Positions 1-6,100 of a stretch of 10,618 nucleotides of DNA are shown here, one piece after another. The stretch is from contig JBGSQB010000166.1 of NCBI GenBank assembly GCA_041738285.1, positions 1 to 10,618 of the forward strand. The letters run 5' to 3'. Made by a program: the position numbers and the translations under genes. This DNA comes from SZUA-521 sp041738285. Lineage in GTDB: Bacteria > Pseudomonadota > Gammaproteobacteria > Pseudomonadales > Azotimanducaceae. The notes under the pieces were generated by a model that was not told where the DNA came from, made no database searches, and was given only the letters and a program-made list of their open reading frames with translations. Position 1 is the stretch's first letter, and every line of letters begins with the position of its first letter.

Positions 1-273
1 GGCGCCGCGAAGCGCTTCGTCGCGCATCCGAGCTCGGTCTTGGGCGCCCGCGTCGTACCAGTACGCAGTGCCGCCCTGCACATGCGCGATGTACCGCGTG
101 GGGCGCGGACTCAGCGTTGCATGGGGGCTGATGGTGCCGACGCGCGTCGAGTCCACTGGCAGCGTTGGCAATGCTGGGACAGGTGTTGATGGCGCTGGCG
201 CGCCCGGGGCCGTTGCACCGATCGACAAGGGCGCCAAGAACACTGTGAGCCAGATAACGAGTGAACGTGACAC
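1..273 (-). CDS. Exported protein of unknown function, N-terminal part (runs off left edge)
   Basis: This reading frame stays open from a GTG at 271-273 to the first base of the window, giving the first 91 residues of a longer protein. The start is supported by a GGAGG Shine-Dalgarno sequence (complement of 281-285) seven bases upstream and by a clear signal peptide. Residues 2-4 include one arginine, residues 5-17 are hydrophobic (Leu-Val-Ile-Trp-Leu-Thr-Val-Phe-Leu-Ala), and cleavage is likely after the Ala-Thr-Ala near residue 22. The mature protein begins with a Pro/Ala/Thr-rich linker (about 23-50), followed by a segment containing Tyr-Ile-Ala-His-Val and Tyr-Trp-Tyr. I do not recognise the family. 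It is transcribed divergently from the secreted protein gene at 403-963. The downstream end is outside the window, so its length and domains cannot be judged. Longer ATG-started frames across this stretch lack a signal peptide or ribosome site and look like shadows. Confidence 0.68.
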   Translation of the reverse strand, partial: MSRSLVIWLTVFLAPLSIGATAPGAPAPSTPVPALPTLPVDSTRVGTISPHATLSPRPTRYIAHVQGGTAYWYDAGAQDRARMRDEALRGA

Positions 274-280
274 GACTGAA

Positions 281-285
281 CCTCC
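281..285 (-). promoter_or_regulatory. Shine-Dalgarno sequence for the left-edge gene
   Basis: On the minus strand this reads GGAGG, seven bases before the GTG at 273. It decides in favour of the GTG start, which places a signal peptide at the very N-terminus. Confidence 0.65.
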
Positions 286-389
286 GCCTTTCCTGATGGA
301 TGACGGTAGAGCGGCCGCTGCGCAAGCGCATCACATGAACCTGCGATGACGGGTGGCATCGTCGAGCTTCACGATCTGGGCGCACAGGT

Positions 390-395
390 AGAGGA
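390..395 (+). promoter_or_regulatory. Shine-Dalgarno sequence deciding the start at 403
   Basis: AGAGGA ends seven bases before the ATG at 403. The in-frame ATG at 346 has no comparable site and would add 19 residues ahead of the signal peptide, so 403 is preferred. Confidence 0.65.
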
Positions 396-402
396 ACTCG
401 CC

Positions 403-963
403 ATGTCAATCGTTCGAAGGCTGATCGGGTTATCTCTTGCGTCAATCAGCTCCGCAGCGTTTGCGGCAATTGACACCTTCACGCTCGATCATCTGAGCGG
501 ACCCTGTGCAGCTGCGCACTTTTCGTCCTCGCACTTTCAGTGGAACGGACGAAGCCGGATCTCGATTGCCACTGACGAGACCGTGCGCGTCGTGATGTAT
601 GGTCACGGCGCGGACCTGGCCACAGATGCAACGGGCCCCAACATGTATGAATGGATCAGCGCCAAAGGGCGTACGGTCGACTATCCGGGTGTTCCGATGA
701 TCGCTGGTCAGAGCGTCCCCAAGGGCTACGTTGTGGTCGCAATGCGAGCCGAGCCACAGCATGGCACTGGCGATCGCACGGTCACGGTGAGATGGTCGAC
801 TGGCTCCGAAACGATCCCCGTCCGAGTTGTAGCGGACTGCCAGAACCTGACGAGTGCACCGTACCGCATGGCGATGGCGCCCGGTACCAGCATCTACCAT
901 CCGGGCGGTGCGCCGCCGACGACATGCAAGGATTCCAATCCGGCGGCGCCGCAATGTGATTGA
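403..963 (+). CDS. Small secreted cysteine-containing protein, unknown function
   Basis: The product is 186 residues long. The N-terminus is a typical Sec signal peptide: two arginines at 5-6, a hydrophobic stretch at 7-20, and probable cleavage after Ala-Phe-Ala (residue 21). The mature part of about 165 residues has four cysteines (C35, C146, C175, C185), an even number in an exported protein, which suggests two disulfides. Alternating hydrophobic/polar stretches around residues 52-66, 108-115 and 126-145 suggest a small beta-sandwich fold, but I recognise no family. The tail (about 160-186) is Pro-rich and carries the last two cysteines. The frame can be extended to an ATG at 346, but the ribosome site at 390-395 and the signal peptide favour 403. 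It is the only plus-strand gene I support here. It is divergent from the left-edge gene and convergent with the Tat protein gene. Confidence 0.78.
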   Translation: MSIVRRLIGLSLASISSAAFAAIDTFTLDHLSGPCAAAHFSSSHFQWNGRSRISIATDETVRVVMYGHGADLATDATGPNMYEWISAKGRTVDYPGVPMIAGQSVPKGYVVVAMRAEPQHGTGDRTVTVRWSTGSETIPVRVVADCQNLTSAPYRMAMAPGTSIYHPGGAPPTTCKDSNPAAPQCD

Positions 964-977
964 GGGTGTGGGCTCGT

Positions 978-1002
978 ACCCATGCGGCTGGGCCGCATGG
1001 GT
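978..1002. terminator. Strong hairpin between convergent genes, probable bidirectional terminator
   Basis: ACCCATGCGG at 978-987 is perfectly complementary to CCGCATGGGT at 993-1002. An extra C988-G992 pair gives an 11-bp stem with a three-base loop. It lies 14 bases after the TGA of the plus-strand gene and 19 bases beyond the stop of the minus-strand Tat protein gene, where a shared terminator would be expected. No T-run follows on either strand, so it is not a textbook rho-independent terminator. It could act with Rho or simply protect the 3' ends. Confidence 0.6.
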
Positions 1003-1021
1003 GGTGACCAACGAGAAACGT

Positions 1022-2503
1022 TCAGCCGGTTACGATCGGTGGCACGAGTTCCGATCCGACAAGTCCCATCGATGCTACCTTGATCATCGCGAGGACAAAG
1101 CTGGGATGCTCGATGCACACCACGCCGTCCGCGAAGCTGTCAGTGAACGACTCATGCCAGGCGAGCTGCGCTGAGATTGCGGTACCGTAGATCAGGACCA
1201 GGATGATGAACGCCAGGAGGATCGCAGCTGCCTGCACTGCGATCGCAGTGGTTCCGCCAGCCGCAGCGACCGCGGCCACCGCTGCGGGCGCCGCGGTAAC
1301 TCCCAGAGTCGTCGCAAACGCCGCGAACTCTGCGCTCAGCGCTGCGAGCACGCCGAGTGCTGCGGCCCAGGAACTCACAATTTCGCCGCCAACGTTCGTG
1401 ATTGCCAGAGCGCGCGCGCACTTTGCGGATATGCAGACACGGACGCCGTATGGGATGGCAACGCTGCCTCTGCCAATCTGCAGTGGAGGTTTGAACTGTG
1501 CGAGGCTCCAAGTGCCACCGAGCAGGCACTCGCCAAGGGGACCTAGGAATCCCGTCAGGTCATCGAGCAACTTCTTTGCGTCAGAGATCGCGTCTGCCCC
1601 AAAAGCCTGCGCCGGTTGAGGAAGGAGCTGGCCTACAGGAATGCCAGGTAGGTCCCATGGCGAAGTGAGATAGCGCTTGGCGAGCTCGCCGCAATCGATG
1701 ACAGTTCGAGTCACAGTGTCAACGATCGTTTCCACAATCTCGTATGTACCGACCAGTACATCGACAAATGCACCAACCGCACAAATCGTCACCGCGCACG
1801 GGAGTGCACCGGGGCCGAGCGCCCGGCAGGGATCTTTGGACATTTCCCGGTCCAGGCACGCCTGGTACTGCTGCTCCGCGGATCGCCAAACGTCGACCAG
1901 CCTGGTGATCGTCGTGACAACCTCTTCCGTTACGGTTGTGACGTTGCAGGGCCGCGGCTGTGGAGCGGCAAGCGCCTTGGCTCGATTCGACAACGCCACG
2001 GCCAGCGCCTTGGGAACTCCGCCCTTTAGTTCCTTCGCTGCGATTGGGAATGTGCTTTGCATCGTGGAGCGCAGCAGCATCGCGCCGCGCGCCTTGGCCA
2101 GATCTCTCTCCAAGGTCGCGACCAGTCCGGCGATTGAGTCGCGGCTCCACGGTGCTACGCTGGCGGCGGTGCCGAACTGAATGCCGGCGCTCGTGAGCAT
2201 GATCGCAGACTTATCGGCAGCGCCGAGTCGAATGAAAGGCGTGCGGCTGGAAAGGTCGATGGCAGCCAAACCGCCTGCCGCAAGCACTTGAATCGGTACT
2301 CTCTTACCTTCCGCAATCGTGGTGCGGACTTCGCCGTAGGGACCAATGAACCCATCGCCAGTTCGGTTGCGAACAAAGGACACGCTGGGTACTTTCGGCC
2401 TCGGTTCAGCTGCCATTGACGGCGCTCCGACCGAAACAGCTACAAGCCCTGTGAGTACTGCTTGACGACGGGTGAAGTCCATGCCGGCATTTGATTGACT
2501 CAT
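1022..2503 (-). CDS. Tat-exported cysteine-rich protein with hydrophobic C-terminal segment, unknown function
   Basis: The product is 493 residues long. The N-terminus carries a twin-arginine motif (Thr-Arg-Arg-Gln-Ala-Val-Leu, residues 11-17), a hydrophobic stretch at 18-28 and a probable signal peptidase site after Ser-Met-Ala near residue 31. The start ATG has a good ribosome site (AGGAGAG, complement of 2507-2513); Met8 is an alternative. Residues 32-180 are mixed and globular-looking. Residues 186-362 hold nine of the ten cysteines (186, 216, 226, 236, 241, 271, 326, 357, 362), and the tenth is C463. Residues 376-447 are strongly hydrophobic and Ala-rich, ending in a run of Leu/Ile/Val that could form one to three membrane helices. 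I recognise no family or catalytic motif. It lies 80 bp downstream of the kinase gene on the same strand, so it may be the last gene of the operon or have its own promoter. Tat export would suggest cytoplasmic folding or cofactor loading, but this is inferred from the signal alone. Confidence 0.8.
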   Translation of the reverse strand: MSQSNAGMDFTRRQAVLTGLVAVSVGAPSMAAEPRPKVPSVSFVRNRTGDGFIGPYGEVRTTIAEGKRVPIQVLAAGGLAAIDLSSRTPFIRLGAADKSAIMLTSAGIQFGTAASVAPWSRDSIAGLVATLERDLAKARGAMLLRSTMQSTFPIAAKELKGGVPKALAVALSNRAKALAAPQPRPCNVTTVTEEVVTTITRLVDVWRSAEQQYQACLDREMSKDPCRALGPGALPCAVTICAVGAFVDVLVGTYEIVETIVDTVTRTVIDCGELAKRYLTSPWDLPGIPVGQLLPQPAQAFGADAISDAKKLLDDLTGFLGPLGECLLGGTWSLAQFKPPLQIGRGSVAIPYGVRVCISAKCARALAITNVGGEIVSSWAAALGVLAALSAEFAAFATTLGVTAAPAAVAAVAAAGGTTAIAVQAAAILLAFIILVLIYGTAISAQLAWHESFTDSFADGVVCIEHPSFVLAMIKVASMGLVGSELVPPIVTG

Positions 2504-2583
2504 CGCTCTCTCCTGTGAGGGGTAGTGGCGATGTCAGCATCGGCAGATGCGCCTTCGAGCACATCCCATAAACCGGTGAAGTA
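2504..2583 (-). other. Short intergenic gap upstream of the Tat protein gene
   Basis: This 80-bp gap is one of the two largest within the minus-strand series. It contains the ribosome site of the downstream gene (complement of 2507-2513) and a short 5-bp stem with a 4-base loop at 2537-2550. I see no clear promoter or T-tract, so it is unresolved whether transcription continues from the kinase gene. Confidence 0.4.
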
Positions 2584-4440
2584 CTAGATTAAGGCTCGCA
2601 TCGGTATTCGTACGCGAACTTCCGTTCCGGAAGTGCTGGTTGAGACTTCTAGTGTCGCGCCGATGGACTTGGCTCGCGCTTCGCATGAACGCAGTTGCAC
2701 CACCGCGCTGATCCCACTTCCGTTGTCGGCGATGGTTACGTCGATTGTCTGTTCATCCGCGCCCGCGCCGATACGCAGGACGCTCGCGTGTGCGTGCTGC
2801 AGTACATTGGAGATGAGCTCGAACAGCAAGAACTGCAGATGCCTCATGTTGCCTTCCCGCGCGCCGTTCGCCCACAACGGCAACTCATCGACCTCCCACT
2901 GCACAGTGAGTCCGGCCAGCGACAACCGATGCGTCAGGCGATATCGGAGCGCCGCGAGTAGTGCATTGATATCGCCGGCGGGAAGAGTCATGCCGTCGAT
3001 GGCCAGTTTCAGGCTGTCGAGTGAGTCCCGTAGTGTGTTGGCGACTTCGACGTTGGATGACCGCCCCGCCTCGATTTGCCGCAGTGCCGTGGATAGGTGG
3101 GCGCCGACGCCATCGTGCATGTCACGCAATATACGCGCGCGCTCTTCTGCGGAAGCCTGGGCGCGCTCGGCGGCACGCAACTGATCGTATGTGGCTTGTA
3201 GCGCCGTTTCACGTGCTGCAATACGTTGTTGAAGCTCTGCGTTCAGAGTCGCTAGGTCCCGTTGTGTACGGGCGTACTCACCTGCAATCAGCCACGAGAA
3301 GGCGCCGAGCAGAACAGGCCAGACGTAGGGTAGTAGGTAAGCAGTCTCGTAGGGCATATTTGCGCTGACGATCAGCCAGTCGTACGCACCTGCGCCGACC
3401 GCGACCAGCGCGGCAAAACCGAATACGAGGGAATCGGTCAGCGGTTGTTGTTGCAGTTTGCGCAGCAGCGGTATGAAGGCGCTGGCGGCGACCGCAAATA
3501 TGACGAAGGTAGTGGTCGCGACAACCAGTCTGCTTTCGAACGTCGTCAACACGACGAGACCGACCGTAACGATCGTCGCCATCACCCAACGCCGAAAACG
3601 TGTTGACACCCCAGAGAACTGCCAGCCGAACAGAGCCAGGCTTGCCACGCCCAAGTACAGCGAGCCATGCATGATTATTTCCCACGCATGATCGCTCATG
3701 GGTGGTGATGTGACCGACATGTTCAGCGTCGAGATCGCGCAGCCGATTGCACCGATCGAGAAGTACAGGTACTCGATCCGCGCCGGACGTCTGGCCCATA
3801 CGATCGCGACGACGAACGCGAGTGCAAGTACAGCGGTTGCCAGGCCATCAACAACGGTCGAGCGCCAGAATCTCGCCTCGTTGGCGAGCGCCTCCAGCTG
3901 CCATAGGGCACCAACGAAGAACGGTGCCAACCCGCCATCATGTCGATCGAGCGCCCGGACCCGAACCATGACTTCATTGGGCCCGGCGCGCAGCAACAGT
4001 GGCGAAATCGTGAGCAACAGTGGCGTGTTCCAATGCCGAGTCAGAGGCACTTCCATGCTGCCGACGCGCGAAGAGAAGCGACCGTTGATCCATAGATCGG
4101 CGTTCATGGACACTTTCGGTAGATAGACGGCGAGGTCTGCGCCACTCCAATCGGTCAATTCCATCGTCACGCGATACCAGACGCTGGTGTCGTCTCGATT
4201 CCTGTCGTTTCCCCAGCGATGAGGAAGGGTGACATCACGCCAGTCCGACAGCGCCGTGTGGGGTGCGGCGTCGGACGACTCGAAGATGTGCGCGCTCGAC
4301 ACCTGCGCTACTGGATGATCATCATTGATCTGCACGATGACCTCGTCGGCGACCGTCGACCTGCCAATTAATGCCAACGCGATGAGGACGGCCACTGAGT
4401 ACAGAGCCGTGCGCGACAGAAGCCTGGGCGGCCGGCTCAC
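2584..4440 (-). CDS. Membrane sensor histidine kinase, 7TMR-DISM-like sensor with HPK7-type kinase core
   Basis: The product is 618 residues long if translation starts at the GTG at 4438-4440. Residues 8-26 are a signal or membrane segment. Residues 30-185 form a periplasmic domain rich in beta strands, with a Trp-Tyr-Arg followed by a Leu-Trp-Ile-Asn-Gly stretch, like jelly-roll/carbohydrate-binding-type domains seen in 7TMR-DISM sensors. Seven hydrophobic helices follow at about 197-216, 223-244, 252-273, 285-302, 304-326, 337-358 and 366-388. A coiled coil spans about 390-436. The H-box has Arg-Asp-Met-His-Asp-Gly with phospho-acceptor H442, the N-box has N545 in Glu-Leu-Ile-Ser-Asn, and the G-box has Asp-Asn-Gly-Ser-Gly-Ile at 572-577. 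These features define a NarX/DesK-like kinase that would phosphorylate the adjacent regulator. A longer frame upstream to 4839 overlaps the regulator gene and reads as Arg-rich nonsense, so I reject it. The ligand is unknown; the domain style allows a carbohydrate or small molecule, as inference only. Confidence 0.9.
   Translation of the reverse strand: MSRPPRLLSRTALYSVAVLIALALIGRSTVADEVIVQINDDHPVAQVSSAHIFESSDAAPHTALSDWRDVTLPHRWGNDRNRDDTSVWYRVTMELTDWSGADLAVYLPKVSMNADLWINGRFSSRVGSMEVPLTRHWNTPLLLTISPLLLRAGPNEVMVRVRALDRHDGGLAPFFVGALWQLEALANEARFWRSTVVDGLATAVLALAFVVAIVWARRPARIEYLYFSIGAIGCAISTLNMSVTSPPMSDHAWEIIMHGSLYLGVASLALFGWQFSGVSTRFRRWVMATIVTVGLVVLTTFESRLVVATTTFVIFAVAASAFIPLLRKLQQQPLTDSLVFGFAALVAVGAGAYDWLIVSANMPYETAYLLPYVWPVLLGAFSWLIAGEYARTQRDLATLNAELQQRIAARETALQATYDQLRAAERAQASAEERARILRDMHDGVGAHLSTALRQIEAGRSSNVEVANTLRDSLDSLKLAIDGMTLPAGDINALLAALRYRLTHRLSLAGLTVQWEVDELPLWANGAREGNMRHLQFLLFELISNVLQHAHASVLRIGAGADEQTIDVTIADNGSGISAVVQLRSCEARAKSIGATLEVSTSTSGTEVRVRIPMRALI
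4437..4440 (-). promoter_or_regulatory. GTGA stop/start overlap coupling regulator and kinase
   Basis: On the minus strand the four bases read GTGA. GTG (4440-4438) starts the kinase and TGA (4439-4437) stops the regulator. Such overlaps normally mean termination-reinitiation and linked protein amounts. This fixes the kinase start better than any upstream ATG. Confidence 0.8.
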
Positions 4441-5153
4441 GGGCCTGGATCGAATGGGTCGATCAAGCCAAGGCGGGTTGCGGCGAAGACCGCTTCGCCG
4501 CGGGAATGGACCGCGAGTTTGCTGTACAACACCTTGATCTGAGACTGCACGGTGTTGACCGAGACGCCTCGTTCGCGACTGATTTCGGCGTACGAGTGCC
4601 CGCGGGCGATCATTGACAGTACGTCGCTCTCTGCCGGAGTGAGATCGATTTGAAGTTCGCGCGCGAGCGCCGCCTGGGATGCGGCCGATGCCGCTCGTGT
4701 GCGAAAGCGTGCGAGCAGCCCCCTGGCGATCATTGGCGAAATGGGAGATGCGCCACGTCGCACGTCGAGAATCACCTTGGCAATGTTCTCGGGTGACGCG
4801 TCTTTGTGTATGTAGCCGACGGCGCCTGCCTCGATGCATTGCAGTACGGTTTCCTCATCGCCGAATACGGACATGACCAGCACATCGGTGCGGGGCTGAC
4901 CGTCAGGACGTGATCGTCCAGCGACTTCCTTGATCAGCCTGAGTCCATGGCCGTCGGGTAGTCCGAGGTCAGTCAATAGAACGTCGGCCTCGTGGCGCGC
5001 GAACCACGCGAGCGCCGGCTTCAAAGCACCAAAGGACGCAACGAGCTCGAGTTCTTGCGCGCTATTGATGCCTGACTCCAGCCAGGCACGAGTACCTGGA
5101 TCGTCCTCGACCAGAACGACTGCGACACGTCCATGATCAACTGACGCTGACAC
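4437..5153 (-). CDS. NarL/LuxR-family response regulator
   Basis: The product is 238 residues long. The receiver domain (about 9-133) has the acidic pair D17/D18, phospho-acceptor D62 in Leu-Thr-Asp-Leu-Gly-Leu-Pro-Asp-Gly, S95 at the switch position and the invariant K117 in His-Lys-Asp-Ala. A linker of about 30 residues leads to a LuxR/GerE-type helix-turn-helix at 170-232, with Leu-Thr-Pro-Ala-Glu-Ser-Asp-Val-Leu at its start and Gly-Val-Ser-Val-Asn-Thr-Val in the recognition region. It should bind DNA as a dimer once phosphorylated by the kinase encoded next to it. The start is a GTG at 5151-5153, ten bases after the stop of the upstream gene. The ribosome site is weak, so translation may depend on the upstream gene. 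Its targets are not shown by the sequence. Its position in the train suggests that it controls this operon or a surface response linked to it, but that is inference. Confidence 0.93.
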   Translation of the reverse strand: MSASVDHGRVAVVLVEDDPGTRAWLESGINSAQELELVASFGALKPALAWFARHEADVLLTDLGLPDGHGLRLIKEVAGRSRPDGQPRTDVLVMSVFGDEETVLQCIEAGAVGYIHKDASPENIAKVILDVRRGASPISPMIARGLLARFRTRAASAASQAALARELQIDLTPAESDVLSMIARGHSYAEISRERGVSVNTVQSQIKVLYSKLAVHSRGEAVFAATRLGLIDPFDPGP

Positions 5154-5163
5154 GGTGACGACT

Positions 5164-6060
5164 CTAGCGCAATGCTTCGAAGGTCAGTGTAATCGAGTCA
5201 CAGAGAAACTCAGTGCGTACTTTCATGGTGCCGTCCACGTCATTGAATGGCTCGAACGCCGTCATGATGACGCCGGTGAGGGAGGCGAGGGGAGTTGATC
5301 GGCCGGCGCGATCGACGAGTAGCCAATTCATCTTGCGGGCAGGCGGTGGTGTGGAACCCCGATACATCTGCAGGCTCGATGTGTACCAGTCGTACATTCC
5401 GGCGATATCGCTGTGGTCGATGATGACCCGAAAGGCGTTGCACACGGGTTTGCCGATGGCGAGCCCGCTTTGGGGATCGGTCGGCTGCCTCCAGCCAATG
5501 CCCTCGATGTTCAGTGGTGTCACCGAGATCCCGTCGGACGTGATCCGGCTCCCGGTCACCGCATGCGGCGCTTGCGTGACCGCACCCAATGGCAGCGCAC
5601 CGAGGACGTCGACCTGAGATACGTGAATGGTCGCGCGCATTTCCAAGGCGTGGCCCTGCTCCGCAGGTGCGCGAAAGTTGAGATCGATCACCTTCGGTGA
5701 TTTCAGAAAGATGCGATCGATGATAGCCGCGTTGCTCGTGCGGACAACGGCGAGATCTTTCGATGTACCTCCGCTGACGGCTGCGTTGAGCCAATCCGAG
5801 AATGCCTTGGAAATTCCCATCGGCACTCGCGCGGTGACCGGGGTGGTAAGTCCGGTCAACGCTCCCCCACCCGCGACCGCGATCCGCCGATAGCCGCCGG
5901 AAATGCCGAGTACCATCGATGCCTGCCCGTCGACCTCGATGAAGGTCGGCCCAGCGGCGACGGCGGCGTCGACGGTGTGGGCAGCCCAGCTCCCCAGCAG
6001 GAAAGCGGCGGCGCATAGGCCGCTTCGCAGTATCGTTGCGCTCGAATGTAGACCGTACAT
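5164..6060 (-). CDS. Exported protein, possibly two tail-tube/Hcp-like modules
   Basis: The product is 298 residues long. Residues 1-33 form a Sec signal peptide: R12, a hydrophobic stretch around 14-26 with Ala-Ala-Ala-Phe-Leu-Leu-Gly, and cleavage likely near Val-Asp-Ala-Ala (30-33). The ATG at 6058-6060 has an AGGGGA ribosome site (complement of 6071-6076). No enzyme motif is visible. The mature part seems to fall into two halves (about 38-155 and 178-298). Each has a helix containing Asp-Trp (D89-W90; D224-W225), then a Gly/Ser-rich turn, a basic-hydrophobic strand, and a final strand series ending with an acidic or basic residue beside hydrophobics. This order resembles phage tail-tube (gp19-like)/Hcp proteins, which have a helix, a 'Trp...Lys/Arg' strand and a terminal Glu-rich strand. 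It is a by-eye resemblance only. Family assignment is uncertain; a generic secreted beta protein is equally possible. It sits between the caspase and regulator genes with gaps of 40 and 10 bases. Confidence 0.8.
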   Translation of the reverse strand: MYGLHSSATILRSGLCAAAFLLGSWAAHTVDAAVAAGPTFIEVDGQASMVLGISGGYRRIAVAGGGALTGLTTPVTARVPMGISKAFSDWLNAAVSGGTSKDLAVVRTSNAAIIDRIFLKSPKVIDLNFRAPAEQGHALEMRATIHVSQVDVLGALPLGAVTQAPHAVTGSRITSDGISVTPLNIEGIGWRQPTDPQSGLAIGKPVCNAFRVIIDHSDIAGMYDWYTSSLQMYRGSTPPPARKMNWLLVDRAGRSTPLASLTGVIMTAFEPFNDVDGTMKVRTEFLCDSITLTFEALR

Positions 6061-6100
6061 GGTGATTGTGTCCCCTGTTTGCGTAGATCAATGCTCGGTG

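Larger units (their letters stand above)
274..402. other. Divergent intergenic region
   Basis: These 129 bp separate two divergent genes for exported proteins and must hold their start signals. The two Shine-Dalgarno sequences lie at its ends: complement of 281-285 for the left gene, and 390-395 for the right gene. A perfect 10-bp palindrome, AGCGGCCGCT, lies at 310-319. I see no convincing -35/-10 pair on either strand and no clear operator. Confidence 0.5.

Noticed and set aside
68..349. Open frames on both strands over the left-edge exported protein and the divergent gap
   Set aside because: Neither has a signal peptide, ribosome site or recognisable content. The GTG-started minus frame explains the DNA better.
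346..402. Earlier in-frame ATG at 346 for the plus-strand secreted protein
   Set aside because: It would put 19 residues before a normal signal peptide and lacks a ribosome site; the ATG at 403 has one.
2537..2550. Short inverted repeat in the gap before the Tat protein gene
   Set aside because: A 5-bp stem with a 4-base loop and no T-tract is expected by chance in DNA of this composition.
4441..4839. N-terminal extension of the kinase frame upstream to an ATG at 4839
   Set aside because: It overlaps the regulator gene in another frame, is very Arg-rich and has no recognisable fold. The GTG at 4440 overlapping the regulator stop gives a normal membrane-protein N-terminus.
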